13,277 bases of DNA from an uncultured Dialister sp. (GCF_900765565.1 NZ_CAAFRZ010000191.1:1-13277); one strand, 5' to 3'. Shown: positions 1 to 9,120, counted from the stretch's first letter. A program made the numbers and translations. The notes: generated from the sequence alone by a model not told the origin.

Positions 1-87
1 AGCCGCTAGAAGCTAGCAGCCCCGTGTGAGTGACTCTACACGCAAGCATACTAACCGCCAAGCCCTGACAGCTCGATAAACTGAAAT
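1..87 (+). repeat. Left copy of an inverted end repeat with CTAG heptads
   Basis: This stretch matches, in reverse complement, the sequence at 13107-13185. Shared blocks are CAGCTCGATAAACTGAAA at 69-86 (one mismatch to the right copy), GAGTGACTCTAC at 28-39 (one mismatch), and two tandem 7-bp units, CTAGAAG (6-12) and CTAGCAG (13-19), followed by a run of C. The inner end lies only a few bases beyond the smc stop codon, so the repeat fills the whole visible 3' flank of smc. No protein-coding potential is visible. It is most likely a member of a dispersed intergenic repeat family, cut by the window edge. No other smc terminator can be seen in these bases. Confidence 0.65.
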
Positions 88-91
88 ATCG

Positions 92-3000
92 CTATTCCAC
101 GTAATCCTTCATTTTTACCGTAATCAGGGAGGAAACGCCCTTTTCCGCCATAGTCACGCCCTGGAGGGTATCTGCAAATTCCATGGTCTTCTTTCTGTGG
201 GAAATGACGATGAACTGGGTACGGTTTTTATAGTCCGCAATCATACGGCTGTACCGCTCCACATTGGCATCGTCCAGGGCTGCATCGATTTCATCGACGA
301 AGCAGAACGGCGCCGGCCGGCAGGCCATGAAAGAAATGAGGAGGGCAATCACAGTAAGTGCCCTTTCCCCGCCGGACATGAGGGTCAGGGGCTGCCGCTT
401 CTTACCGGGAAGCTGGAGATACATCTCCACACCCCCTTCCAGCGGATGAGCATCGTCTGTAAGTTCCAGCCGGGCCTTGCCGCCCTGGAACATGAGCTGC
501 ATAATGCGGCCGAATTCTTTATTGATTTCTCCAAAGGCCTTTGTGAACTGCTCCGTCATGGTCCGGTCAATATCCTGGATTACCGTTTCTAGACCGGACC
601 TTGCTTTTTTCAGGTCCTCAATCTGTTCTTCATAGAATTTCCGCTTTTCCAGCTGCCGGTTGTATTCTTCTTCCCCATTGGGGTTTACGCTGCCAAGGGC
701 ACCGATTTTTTCAGCGATGCTCTCCGATTTCTTTTTCATGTCCTGCATGGAGCCGGGAAGCCGGGCATCCTCCGCTTCTTCCCGGGTCATGTGGTTTTCC
801 TCCAGCCGCCGCAGTTCTTCTTCCTCCTGGGCCTTGAAGTTATCAATCCGTCCTTTCCGTTCTGCCATATCTCTCTTGATGGAGGACGATCTCTCCTGCG
901 TAGTCCTCCAGGAGGACTCCAGTTCCTTCTGTTTCATGGCAAAGCTGTCCGAATCATCCTGCATACGGGACTGGGTTTCCTTTTTCTGCTGCCATTCGTC
1001 TTCAGCAGTCTTGAAATCGGCAGATAGTTTTTCCATTTCCCTTTGGAGATTTACGAGGAGCGTCTCATTTTCCTTCTTCTCCTGCTCCAGCTTTTTCCGG
1101 TCTTCCGCCTGTTCCCGGAGTGCCCGGTCCCGGTCTTCCTTCATGCGGCGGCCAAAGGAAAGGGCTTCCTCCGCCTTCGTCAGGGACACATGGATGGAAA
1201 GGATTTCCTCTCCCTTCATGTCCAGTGCAGCTTTACAAGCAAGACTTTCCCGGTCTTCCCCTACTTCCGGAATATCCGCCAGGCTTTCCAGTTCCCGCTG
1301 CATCTGTTCTTTTTTCTCTCCTGCTTCCTGCAGGTTTCTATCCCTGAGTTGTATCTGCTTTTCAGCTTCCTCCGCCAGGGCCTTCCTGTCGGACCAGGTT
1401 TTATGAAGTCCTTCCTTCTGGGCAGACAGGGAAGCCAGATTCACCTTGGCTGCCTGCCAGGATTCCCTTTCCTCCATGACCCGATGGGCCATGTCATCAC
1501 AGGTCCTGCCCTTGGCTGCCAGGTTCTCCGCCAGGACAGACAGTTTTCCTGCCGCCTCTTTCTCCCGGGCTATAAGGGATTTGATTTCCTGCTTCCTTCC
1601 AAAAAAGGTATTTTCTTTCTTTCTCATGGATCCGCCGGTCATGGAGCCTCCGGCATTCACAACCTGGCCATCCAATGTCACGATGCGGAACCGGTAGCCA
1701 TATTTTTTTGCCACCCGCCTTGCATCGTCCAGTGTCTCCGCTATGAGGGTCTTCCCCAGAAGCGAGGCCATAAGGTCCCGGTACGGGGCATCACAGGTAA
1801 AGAGATCCGATGCGATCCCACAGATTCCCGGTTCTTCCGCAGCTTTCCGTTCCTGCCCTGCATAGCCCGAGGGATGCATGGATTCCAGCGGAAAAAATGT
1901 GGCCCGGCCCAACCGTTTTTCCTTGAGCCAGCCGATAATCTTTCCTGCCGATGCGGTGGTGTCTGTGACGATACAGGAGATACGGCTTCCCAGGGCCACT
2001 TCCGCCGCTTCCGTATATTTTTCCGGTACTCTCACCAGATCCCCCAGGGCTCCATGGATGGCATTCCCAAAGAAGCTTCGGTTCGTCATCACCGTTCTGG
2101 CGGCCATGGAAAAGCTGGTATATTCCCTTTCCGCGTGCTCAAGATATTCCCTTCGAGACCGGAGAGACGCCAGGGCAGATTCTTCCCTGCTCTTTTCATT
2201 CATGAGGGAAAAGCGCTGATTTTCTGCTTCTTTCAGGGACAGGCTGTCTTTTTTCCCCTTTTCTTCCAGTCCCTTCAGCTTTTGGGACAATTCCCTTTCC
2301 CTCTTCTCCATTTCGTCCATGGCTTTCTTAAGCTGGTCGAGGGACTCCTTCTTTTCTATGAGGGAGGATTCGAATGCCTTTTTTTCCCTTCCAAGGCGGT
2401 TGATTTCATCGTCCAAATGGCGGCTTTCCTGTTCCAGCCGCTCTTTGTCCGCCACTTTTTTTCGGTTCACCGCCAGCTTGGCAGCAAAGGCCTCTTCGGA
2501 AGCGGACAGCTTCTCTTCCAGTTCTTTTTTCTCTGCTTCTGCCTTCTTTTTCTTATCCTCCCATTCTTGGAAGGCCAAAAGAGACTTATGGTATTCTTCC
2601 CTGGCGCTTTCGATTTCCTCAGCCAGTTCCTTTTCTGCCTCTGTCTGGTCTTCTTCTTCCGCCGCCAGTTCCCCCTTCTTTTCTTCTGCATGGTGGAACG
2701 CTTCTTCCCGGACTCGATAGTCACCGCGGAGTTCTTCCATCTTCTGCTGGGCTTTCGCCGTCTTTTGGCCCAGGTCCCGGAGCCCTTCCTGGTAATCCAG
2801 TGCCTGCTTTTCCAGCTTTTCCCGCTCCGCCGTAAAGGAAGCCAGTTTCGTTTCCCACGAGAGATCCTCTTCCTCCAGGTTTCTGTACTCCGTCTCATAC
2901 CGGGACAGCATGCGGCCAATGGATGTGAGTTTCAGCACAGCCATGGAAGCGGTGACTGCCCTTTTCTCTTTCAGCAGTTCTTTATAGGCCTTTGCCTTTT

Positions 3001-3628
3001 CTGCTCCCTCCTTCAAAGGAATGAGCTGTTCATCCAGAAGGGCGGTCATGTCCTTTACCCGCTCCATGTTTTCCGCTGTTTTTTCCAGCTTCCGGAGACC
3101 CTCATTCTTACGCATGCGGTACAAGCTGATGCCTGCCACGTCTTCAAATATGAGACGCCGCTCCTCCGGCCGAGCAGACAGGACCTGGTCTACCCGGTTC
3201 TGCCCGATAATGGCCAGGGAACCCTTGCCAAGGCCCGTATTGGCCAAGAGCTCCTGGATATCCTTCAGCCGGCAGCTTCTCTTATTGATTTTAAAATCGC
3301 TGTCCCCGTTCCGAAGGAGCCTTCTTGTGATGGAAACCTCCGTCGTATCCAGTGGAAGTTCATGGGCTGAATTATCCAGTACCAGCGTCACCTCCGCTCC
3401 ATTTTTAGCGGGCCTTGATTCGGAGCCGGAAAAGATAATATCCTCCGCCTTCTGGCCCCGGAGATTTCGCACATTCTGCTCACCCAGCACCCACCGCACG
3501 GCATCGGAAATATTGCTCTTCCCGCAGCCGTTGGGCCCTACGATGACCGTCATACCATCCGCAAATTCCACTGTAGTTTTATCGGCAAAGGATTTGAATC
3601 CCTGCATCGTCAAACGAAGTAATTTCAT
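92..3628 (-). CDS. smc: Chromosome segregation protein SMC
   Basis: This is the full-length (1178 aa) Structural Maintenance of Chromosomes ATPase. It dimerises and, with ScpA/ScpB, organises and helps segregate the chromosome. The N-terminal ATPase half carries Walker A GPNGCGKSN (31-39), an arginine-finger region around R57 and a Q-loop at Q143. A charged coiled coil runs from about 170 to 510. The hinge spans about 524-668 and ends in GGSMTGGS (660-667). The returning coiled coil covers about 670-1010. The C-terminal half has the ABC signature LMSGGERAL (from 1083), Walker B FCFVDEID (D1112, E1113) and a following D-loop. Length and architecture are normal. The start has a GAAGGAG Shine-Dalgarno 5 nt upstream and the usual KLLRL/GFKSFADKT opening. 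The gene stands alone: the upstream autotransporter has its own terminator, and no rnc or ftsY is next to it here. The Q-loop helix reads EDVAGISLY rather than the common EEAAG, probably a lineage variant. Confidence 0.99.
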   Translation of the reverse strand: MKLLRLTMQGFKSFADKTTVEFADGMTVIVGPNGCGKSNISDAVRWVLGEQNVRNLRGQKAEDIIFSGSESRPAKNGAEVTLVLDNSAHELPLDTTEVSITRRLLRNGDSDFKINKRSCRLKDIQELLANTGLGKGSLAIIGQNRVDQVLSARPEERRLIFEDVAGISLYRMRKNEGLRKLEKTAENMERVKDMTALLDEQLIPLKEGAEKAKAYKELLKEKRAVTASMAVLKLTSIGRMLSRYETEYRNLEEEDLSWETKLASFTAEREKLEKQALDYQEGLRDLGQKTAKAQQKMEELRGDYRVREEAFHHAEEKKGELAAEEEDQTEAEKELAEEIESAREEYHKSLLAFQEWEDKKKKAEAEKKELEEKLSASEEAFAAKLAVNRKKVADKERLEQESRHLDDEINRLGREKKAFESSLIEKKESLDQLKKAMDEMEKRERELSQKLKGLEEKGKKDSLSLKEAENQRFSLMNEKSREESALASLRSRREYLEHAEREYTSFSMAARTVMTNRSFFGNAIHGALGDLVRVPEKYTEAAEVALGSRISCIVTDTTASAGKIIGWLKEKRLGRATFFPLESMHPSGYAGQERKAAEEPGICGIASDLFTCDAPYRDLMASLLGKTLIAETLDDARRVAKKYGYRFRIVTLDGQVVNAGGSMTGGSMRKKENTFFGRKQEIKSLIAREKEAAGKLSVLAENLAAKGRTCDDMAHRVMEERESWQAAKVNLASLSAQKEGLHKTWSDRKALAEEAEKQIQLRDRNLQEAGEKKEQMQRELESLADIPEVGEDRESLACKAALDMKGEEILSIHVSLTKAEEALSFGRRMKEDRDRALREQAEDRKKLEQEKKENETLLVNLQREMEKLSADFKTAEDEWQQKKETQSRMQDDSDSFAMKQKELESSWRTTQERSSSIKRDMAERKGRIDNFKAQEEEELRRLEENHMTREEAEDARLPGSMQDMKKKSESIAEKIGALGSVNPNGEEEYNRQLEKRKFYEEQIEDLKKARSGLETVIQDIDRTMTEQFTKAFGEINKEFGRIMQLMFQGGKARLELTDDAHPLEGGVEMYLQLPGKKRQPLTLMSGGERALTVIALLISFMACRPAPFCFVDEIDAALDDANVERYSRMIADYKNRTQFIVISHRKKTMEFADTLQGVTMAEKGVSSLITVKMKDYVE

Positions 3629-3633
3629 CGTTT

Positions 3634-3640
3634 CTCCTTC
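3634..3640 (-). promoter_or_regulatory. Ribosome binding site of smc
   Basis: GAAGGAG lies 5 nt upstream of the ATG at 3628 and supports that start for smc. Confidence 0.8.
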
Positions 3641-3682
3641 AATTTCATATCTTCCCGTAAAGGGCTGTCCTGTTTCTTACCT

Positions 3683-3711
3683 ATTATACAGGAATTGGAA
3701 GCTGTCTGCAG
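3683..3711 (-). promoter_or_regulatory. Candidate sigma-70 type promoter of smc
   Basis: A perfect -10 hexamer TATAAT (RC of 3683-3688) lies about 55 nt upstream of the smc ATG, between that gene and the upstream terminator. The -35 side is weak: at 16-18 nt spacing only sequences such as TGCAGA occur, with about half the consensus bases. The box is well placed for an independent smc transcript. The weak -35 means modest strength or help from an activator. Confidence 0.5.
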
Positions 3712-3739
3712 ACCCGGCAAAGACAGCTGAGCCCAAAAG

Positions 3740-3767
3740 AAAAGTCTCTCCATGATGAGAGACTTTT
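3740..3767 (-). terminator. Rho-independent terminator of the autotransporter gene
   Basis: An 11-bp perfect stem AAAAGTCTCTC / GAGAGACTTTT encloses a 6-nt loop. On the minus strand it is followed by TTTTCTTTTGGG, giving a U-rich tail. It begins about 40 nt after the autotransporter stop codon and precedes the smc promoter, so it separates the two units. The stem is nearly symmetric, but the plus-strand tail is poorer and no plus-strand gene needs it. Confidence 0.85.
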
Positions 3768-3805
3768 CAAAACATGTATGATTCCAAGGAATTCTGTCTT
3801 CAATT

Positions 3806-6800
3806 TCAGAAGAACCGGTAGGCAATATCCAGATTGCCGCCCAGCCCTTTGTGTTTTCCGGCATAACCGTGGCCGCCAAAGTCAAAGACCCAGGGACCTT
3901 TTGTATATTTGGCACCCACTTCAAACCGCACACTGCTGCCCTGGATATCTGCATTCCGGATAGGTGCGCCGTCCGCAAGGCCTGCCGCCTTTCCGTCGAA
4001 TTCATATTCATAGGCAATGCCGGCGTAGTACTGTACCAATGGCCCCCTGTGATTCCACCGTCCACCGATACGGAGCAGGCTGCTGTCTGCACTATCCAGA
4101 TGGTAGTGCCCTCCAGCATCGTAATCATCCCCATTGATATGGGTATAGAAATAACGGCTGTACAATTCCACCGTGTTGCTGCTGCCCCTGTCATAGGTCC
4201 TGCCAAGGCCCACATGGAATGCGCTGTACCGGCTGTTCGTATCGTAGTCATAGCCCTTGCCATTTCCATCGTACAATACATGGCGGGCTTCATTATCCAG
4301 GCGGCCCGTGCAGAATGAGCCTTCCACAAAGGTCCTGTTTCCCATGCGGTAACGTCCAAATACGCCGGCCCCTTTGTAATTGATTTTACCGTGCCCCCGT
4401 CTTCCTGCATCATAGGTACGGTAATTTCCATCACCATAATCATAGAAAAGGGCATATTCCGCAAGACTCCCATCGGACCGGGGACTCTTCCAACCTACAC
4501 CGGCATGGCCGTTCCACATGTTGGTTCTGAGGTAGCTGCCTGTGTCATACCGGTTCTCGCCACCCATAACGGAAGCAAAGCCAAAGAATTTCTCTTCATT
4601 TTCCTTGATGGTAGAAAGGTCACGGATCACAAGGTCACTGCCATCCACCAGGGCCGTGAGTCCTGCCTCCTGACCCATGACCGTCATATGGGTCTGAGCG
4701 CTGGCCTGGGGCTTTGCCGTAATAGAGTATAGCAGGTTTCCACTATCCAAATAGGCCTTCCCATCGCCCTCCAGTGTAGTACCTACCTTATACTTTACAT
4801 TCAGGGACCGGCCGGAAAGATTGCTTTCCGACAGATTGATTGCCCGGCCATTGGTATCCATGAGTGTCATGGTATTGATACCTTCCTTCAGTGAATTCAG
4901 GCTTTGGAAATTAATGCCGGACTCGCCAATGACGGCATGGGAAAAATCATAGGTCACACCGGAATCCAGTGTAAGTGGCGTCTTTCCCCATTCCACCTGG
5001 TTGAAATCGACGGTATCCACATTTACATTCCCCGTCTTGAGGACAATATTCCCGTTGTCTGTGGTCCCCTTACCGATAAAGGATCCGGACAGAAGAGCAC
5101 TGGCGCTATTCCCCAAAGAATAGGCAAGGGAAATGCCATTCCCACCGTTTCCATCATAAATTTGGGTATTGGAATTATCATAGGATATTCCCTCATCATC
5201 GATAAGCACGGTCTCACTGTTCGGTTTTGCGGGCGCCCCGTTTTCAAAGGAAAGGTGGCTGATGTCCACTTTGGTATGACTGAGATCCATATTGTCTGCC
5301 ACATGAAGCATGGTCTTTCCCCAGGTTCCCTGGTGAAGCTCAATGGTGTCAAAATTGGAAACGCTCTTCACCTTATTATCGGACGGATTGTTCCATACGG
5401 CATCCTGACTGCCGTCATAACCGATGCGGAGCACATTGCCGCTCCCCTTCTCTCCCAGATAACCATAGAGGTCCGCATTTTCCAGATTCGCCTGTCCTGT
5501 GATATTGACTGCGTTATTGTCAACGCTGCCACTACCAATGCTGTATCCGGCAATGACGGCTGAATTACCCTCCCAGGACGCAGATGGAAGGAACATGGCA
5601 GCATAGGTAATTCCCTTTCGTTTCAACTGTTCTTCTGCCGTTGTATAATCTACTTTCGCAGTTCCACCGATAGTAACAGAATTCCCGGTGACGTTTCCAG
5701 TAGCTATGACACCAGCCACAATACCAACGGTGCTATCTGTAATATGGACTGTATTATCCGATGCATCCCCTACACCATTAACAGCAGATGCAAACAGAGC
5801 AGTACTTTCACTCTGCAATTTGACTTCATTCGCTTTGGCTGCTGCCTTTGAAAAGTTTCCACCTCCCCCTGTATCAAATGTAACCGCAGTAACTGCTCCG
5901 GATGTGCTGCCATCAGAAAGGATAACGGAATTCCCTTCAGCTGTCACTTCAGCTCCATTTACGGTACTGGAAAATGCTTCTCCAAAAATTGCACTTTTTA
6001 CAGAAGAGCCGGATAGGGTAATCTTATTATTCTTCAAGTCCCCTTTGGCACCATAAATATCATCCTGGAAAAGGTAACCTGCAACGCTGCTGCCAGTCAA
6101 GCTGATAGAATTTCCGGTTGATACCGCATTACTACTGTCATAAATGTTAGTCCCCAATAAATGACCGGCTACCGTGGTATTTGTAAAATCAGAACTATTT
6201 CCGATTAACTTTAAATCTCCCGATTTACTATACCGCTGATAGGTACCAAAATAGGACCCGTTTACACTACTGTCCGTAATGGAGGCTGTATTTTCAGAGA
6301 TACTATTCTTACTATTGCTGTTTGGGGAATAAAGATGGATATGAATAGTTTCACCAATTGTACTTTTAGAAATTGTTAATTTATTATTTTCAGCTGTAAG
6401 GGATGAATAATCCTTACTATTGCTGTTATCAGTGATATCGTAAACCCCTATTACATGGTCGCCTACGTTACTGTTATTTACGGTTAGGGAATTTCTACTC
6501 ATAGTTACCTGTCCCATACCTGAAGCGAAAGATGGTGCTCCATAGACCCCAAAGATGGAAGTATACTGGCTCGTATTCCCTTCTTTTGTTCCCACTTCCA
6601 TGGAATTATCAGTAATAGAAAGAGCCCCGCCGTCTTTATTTATAAGAGTCACATATACCCCGGAAGCAGCAGAATTTTTTCCCTGGTCATACAGGGTGAG
6701 ACTGTTATGGGAAGCTTCCATCGAAGCCGATTCTTCGCTACCTGTTACAGGGAGAAACTGCCCCGTGACCTGCTCATTTTTTGTCACAATTCTCGTATTG

Positions 6801-6919
6801 TTGCTGAGCCCTTCTGCCCCTACCGGCATGACACCGCACAAGCCGATTATCCCTACAGCCACCAGGGCAGGGATGACTTTTATTGCCAGTCGATTCTTAC
6901 GGTTTAAATATACTGCCAT
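3806..6919 (-). CDS. Autotransporter (type Va) outer-membrane protein with beta-helix-like passenger
   Basis: The 1037-aa product has three parts. Residues 1-35 form a Sec signal peptide: a basic start (NRKNRLAIK), a hydrophobic core and a likely cut after PVGA. Residues about 36-765 are a passenger rich in N, S, T, G and V. Its loose repeats of about 20-28 residues, such as GNSITLTGSSVAG and NKITLSGSSVK, suggest a right-handed beta-helix. Residues about 768-1037 are a C-terminal autotransporter beta-barrel with alternating aromatic strands, ending in AYRFF with the C-terminal Phe typical of BAM-assembled barrels. It should insert in the outer membrane and display or release its passenger. 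No protease, lipase or RGD-type motif was recognised, so the substrate or ligand is unknown; adhesion is only a guess. Cysteine is almost absent. The start has GGGAGG 8-9 nt upstream. The gene is a single unit between the ftsH and its own terminators. Part of the passenger-coding DNA (e.g. 6301-6480) is much AT-richer than the barrel-coding DNA, which suggests mosaic origin. Confidence 0.9.
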   Translation of the reverse strand: MAVYLNRKNRLAIKVIPALVAVGIIGLCGVMPVGAEGLSNNTRIVTKNEQVTGQFLPVTGSEESASMEASHNSLTLYDQGKNSAASGVYVTLINKDGGALSITDNSMEVGTKEGNTSQYTSIFGVYGAPSFASGMGQVTMSRNSLTVNNSNVGDHVIGVYDITDNSNSKDYSSLTAENNKLTISKSTIGETIHIHLYSPNSNSKNSISENTASITDSSVNGSYFGTYQRYSKSGDLKLIGNSSDFTNTTVAGHLLGTNIYDSSNAVSTGNSISLTGSSVAGYLFQDDIYGAKGDLKNNKITLSGSSVKSAIFGEAFSSTVNGAEVTAEGNSVILSDGSTSGAVTAVTFDTGGGGNFSKAAAKANEVKLQSESTALFASAVNGVGDASDNTVHITDSTVGIVAGVIATGNVTGNSVTIGGTAKVDYTTAEEQLKRKGITYAAMFLPSASWEGNSAVIAGYSIGSGSVDNNAVNITGQANLENADLYGYLGEKGSGNVLRIGYDGSQDAVWNNPSDNKVKSVSNFDTIELHQGTWGKTMLHVADNMDLSHTKVDISHLSFENGAPAKPNSETVLIDDEGISYDNSNTQIYDGNGGNGISLAYSLGNSASALLSGSFIGKGTTDNGNIVLKTGNVNVDTVDFNQVEWGKTPLTLDSGVTYDFSHAVIGESGINFQSLNSLKEGINTMTLMDTNGRAINLSESNLSGRSLNVKYKVGTTLEGDGKAYLDSGNLLYSITAKPQASAQTHMTVMGQEAGLTALVDGSDLVIRDLSTIKENEEKFFGFASVMGGENRYDTGSYLRTNMWNGHAGVGWKSPRSDGSLAEYALFYDYGDGNYRTYDAGRRGHGKINYKGAGVFGRYRMGNRTFVEGSFCTGRLDNEARHVLYDGNGKGYDYDTNSRYSAFHVGLGRTYDRGSSNTVELYSRYFYTHINGDDYDAGGHYHLDSADSSLLRIGGRWNHRGPLVQYYAGIAYEYEFDGKAAGLADGAPIRNADIQGSSVRFEVGAKYTKGPWVFDFGGHGYAGKHKGLGGNLDIAYRFF

Positions 6920-6926
6920 GGCAGAT

Positions 6927-6933
6927 TCCTCCC
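6927..6933 (-). promoter_or_regulatory. Ribosome binding site of the autotransporter gene
   Basis: GGGAGGA lies 7-8 nt upstream of the ATG at 6919 and sets that start. The encoded N-terminus is a proper signal peptide, which agrees. Confidence 0.75.
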
Positions 6934-7004
6934 TTTTTCATGATTTTCTGCATTCATAATGAAAAAGATATAAACAGGATTTACTGATTATCTATAAAAA
7001 TTAC

Positions 7005-7035
7005 ATCATAAAACATCCTTAAAATTAAAAAGCAA
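7005..7035 (-). promoter_or_regulatory. Tentative promoter of the autotransporter gene
   Basis: The AT-rich stretch 6934-7040 upstream of the gene contains TTGCTT (RC of 7030-7035) and TATGAT (RC of 7005-7010), separated by 19 nt, which is longer than ideal. Other TA-rich hexamers, such as GATAAT (RC of 6987-6992), are possible -10 boxes without a good -35. A promoter is expected here because the strong ftsH terminator lies just upstream, but the exact site is uncertain. Confidence 0.3.
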
Positions 7036-7072
7036 GAAATCAAAGGAGCCCGAGACGCGCTGATGGGACAAT

Positions 7073-7114
7073 AAAGAACGGCACAAGACCTGAATTGGTC
7101 TTGTGCCGTTCTTT
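7073..7114 (-). terminator. Strong Rho-independent terminator of ftsH
   Basis: A perfect 18-bp inverted repeat, AAAGAACGGCACAAGACC and its complement, with a 6-nt loop, starts 11 nt after the ftsH stop codon. Its 3' arm ends in GTTCTTT followed by ATTGT on the minus strand, a short interrupted U-tract. The hairpin is unusually long and mismatch-free. It should stop nearly all ftsH read-through into the autotransporter gene and may also work in the opposite direction. Confidence 0.88.
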
Positions 7115-7125
7115 GATTGTTCCTT

Positions 7126-9027
7126 TTATTCACCAAATACTGGTGGCAGCGGGCTGCTGCTGTCAGAAGGCATTGGGGGTAGCGGGGAATCGTTGCTTTC
7201 TTCTTCCTTCTTCGGTTCTTCACCCGGAGCATAAATGGAGTGGTACTTGAAGAGGTTTTCTACCTGCTTATGGTCGATGGTTTCAACTTCCATCAGGGCC
7301 TTAGCCATGGCATGAAGCACGGGCAGGTTATCTGTCAGTGTCTGCATGGTATCATTGTAGGCCTCATCCAGGTACTTATGCATTTCTTCGTCGATAATGG
7401 TAGCTACGGTTTCCCCGTAGTTTCTTTCGGACCCCAGCTGTTTGCCGAGGAAAATCTGTTCCTGGTGTTCCCCGAAAATCATGGGTCCCAGGCGGTCACT
7501 CATGCCCCATTCCATAATCATCTTACGGAGAATGGAGGTTACCTGCTGCAGGTCGCCGGAAGCGCCGCTGGAGATTTCATTGAAAATGATCTTTTCAGCG
7601 CACCGTCCGCCAAGAGCTACACGAATCTGGGCCAGAAGATGGGACTTCGTGATGAAAGACCGTTCTTCATGGGGCAGCATCATGGTATAGCCGCCAGCCT
7701 GTCCGCGGGGGATAATGGTCACTTTATGGACCGGATCCGCATCTTTCAGGAGGGTCGCCATGATGGCATGGCCCGATTCATGGTAAGCGGTCAGTTTTCT
7801 TTCTTCATCGCTTACTCTATGGCTCTTCCGTTCCGGACCGTAGGAAACCTTTTCAGAAGCTTCTTCCAGATCCGCCATGGAAATGGTCTTTCGGTTATCC
7901 CGGGCCGCCAGGAGAGCAGCTTCATTCAGCATATTGGCAAGGTCAGCCCCCGTAAATCCGGGAACCTTCTTTGCAATGGTAGCAAGGTCCACATCCGGTT
8001 CCAGCGGCTTATTTCTCGCATGAACCCGGAGAATAGCAATACGGCCACGGAGATCCGGACGGCCTACCACTACACGCCGGTCAAAACGGCCAGGACGGAG
8101 CAGTGCGGGGTCCAGGATATCGGGACGGTTCGTAGCTGCCAGGGTAATAATACCCTCATTGGATCCAAACCCATCCATTTCTACGAGGAGCTGGTTCAGG
8201 GTCTGTTCTCTTTCATCATGGCCGCCGCCGAGGCCGCTTCCGCGCTGCCGGCCAACGGCATCGATTTCATCGATGAAAACAATGCAGGGCGCATTTTTCT
8301 TTGCCTGGGCAAACAGGTCACGGACACGGGATGCGCCGACGCCGACAAACATTTCTACGAAATCGGATCCGGAAATGGAGAAGAAAGGAACCTTTGCTTC
8401 CCCGGCTACTGCCTTGGCAAGGAGTGTCTTGCCGGTGCCAGGAGGTCCTACGAGGAGAACGCCCTTCGGGATTTTAGCACCGATAGCGGTATAGCGGCCC
8501 GGATTCTTCAGGAAATCTACGACTTCCGACAGTTCTTCCTTCGCTTCATCTTCACCGGCCACATCGTTGAAGTTCACGTGGACCTGTCCTTCACCGGTCA
8601 TCTTGGCCCGGGACTTGCCGAAGCTCATGACCCGGCCGCCGCCTCCCTGGGTCTGGTTCATCATCCAGAACCATACGCCGATGAGGATGACGATAGGCAG
8701 CAGGTTGGAGAGCAGGCTCATCCACCAGGACGGCTGTTCCGGCGGTTTGGCGGTGATGGTCACATTACCGTCATTCAGCTTGTTCAGGAGCTGGGTGTCA
8801 TTATCAGGAATATAGGTGGCAAATTCAGTACCATCCTTCATCTTCCCGGTGACCGCATTGTTGGTCATGACTACAGAAGATACATTCTTCTTTTCCACCT
8901 GGGAGATGAAATCGCTGTATGTAATTTCCGTATTCTTTTCCTGGGGATGAACGAAAGTATTGAATATGGACACTGCAATGATGATAAGAAGCACATAGAG
9001 CGCCACATTCTTGATAAATTTATTCAA
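7126..9027 (-). CDS. ftsH: ATP-dependent zinc metalloprotease FtsH (TTG start)
   Basis: FtsH is the membrane-anchored hexameric AAA+ protease that degrades misassembled membrane proteins and selected regulators. The 633-aa product has two transmembrane segments (about 7-24 and 104-122) flanking an extracytoplasmic domain. It then has a Gly-rich linker, Walker A GPPGTGKT (194-201), Walker B IVFIDEID (D253, E254), the second region of homology [20 protein letters not shown] (298-317), the zinc site HESGH (416-420) and the third metal ligand D492 in GASGD. The tail is Pro/Ser-rich and ends PPVFGE. All catalytic residues are present. I place the start at TTG 9027: AAGGAGG lies 6 nt before it and the product begins MNKFIKN as in relatives. 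The TTG at 9045 would translate the ribosome binding site itself as RRRK. The gene follows hpt, the order seen in Bacillus, but has its own promoter and terminator. Confidence 0.98.
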   Translation of the reverse strand: MNKFIKNVALYVLLIIIAVSIFNTFVHPQEKNTEITYSDFISQVEKKNVSSVVMTNNAVTGKMKDGTEFATYIPDNDTQLLNKLNDGNVTITAKPPEQPSWWMSLLSNLLPIVILIGVWFWMMNQTQGGGGRVMSFGKSRAKMTGEGQVHVNFNDVAGEDEAKEELSEVVDFLKNPGRYTAIGAKIPKGVLLVGPPGTGKTLLAKAVAGEAKVPFFSISGSDFVEMFVGVGASRVRDLFAQAKKNAPCIVFIDEIDAVGRQRGSGLGGGHDEREQTLNQLLVEMDGFGSNEGIITLAATNRPDILDPALLRPGRFDRRVVVGRPDLRGRIAILRVHARNKPLEPDVDLATIAKKVPGFTGADLANMLNEAALLAARDNRKTISMADLEEASEKVSYGPERKSHRVSDEERKLTAYHESGHAIMATLLKDADPVHKVTIIPRGQAGGYTMMLPHEERSFITKSHLLAQIRVALGGRCAEKIIFNEISSGASGDLQQVTSILRKMIMEWGMSDRLGPMIFGEHQEQIFLGKQLGSERNYGETVATIIDEEMHKYLDEAYNDTMQTLTDNLPVLHAMAKALMEVETIDHKQVENLFKYHSIYAPGEEPKKEEESNDSPLPPMPSDSSSPLPPVFGE

Positions 9028-9033
9028 TATTTT

Positions 9034-9040
9034 CCTCCTT
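9034..9040 (-). promoter_or_regulatory. Ribosome binding site that fixes the ftsH start
   Basis: AAGGAGG lies 6 nt upstream of TTG 9027. It overlaps the coding frame of the longer reading that would start at 9045, which argues strongly for the shorter protein. Confidence 0.85.
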
Positions 9041-9120
9041 CTCAATAAGATGGTTTACTGGCCCATTTATGCGGGATTACACCCCAACTGACTAAATAGA
9101 TACTTTTAAATCAGTAATTA

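Noticed and set aside
24..43. GTGT...ACAC hairpin as an smc terminator
   Set aside because: The stem is short with a bulge and has no U-tract on the minus strand, so it does not meet the terminator pattern. It is better seen as part of the repeat.
1043..3370. Very long open frame (775 codons) on the plus strand opposite smc
   Set aside because: It is entirely antisense to the conserved smc coding sequence, has a composition dominated by F, L, P and S from the reversed Lys/Glu-rich coiled coil, and shows no recognisable domain or plausible independent function.
3625..4473. 282-codon minus-strand frame overlapping the autotransporter 3' end and the smc leader
   Set aside because: It is an out-of-frame shadow of the beta-barrel coding region and runs through the terminator and the smc promoter. 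Its Met-rich, low-order product has no domain.
3806..6919. CRISPR-like or tandem DNA repeats in the passenger region
   Set aside because: The repeats are loose at protein level (about 20-28 residues) and are not conserved at DNA level, as expected for beta-helix rungs.
7240..9048. 602-codon open frame on the plus strand opposite ftsH
   Set aside because: It mirrors ftsH nearly end to end. Codon bias in ftsH leaves few stops on the opposite strand, and the product resembles no family I know.
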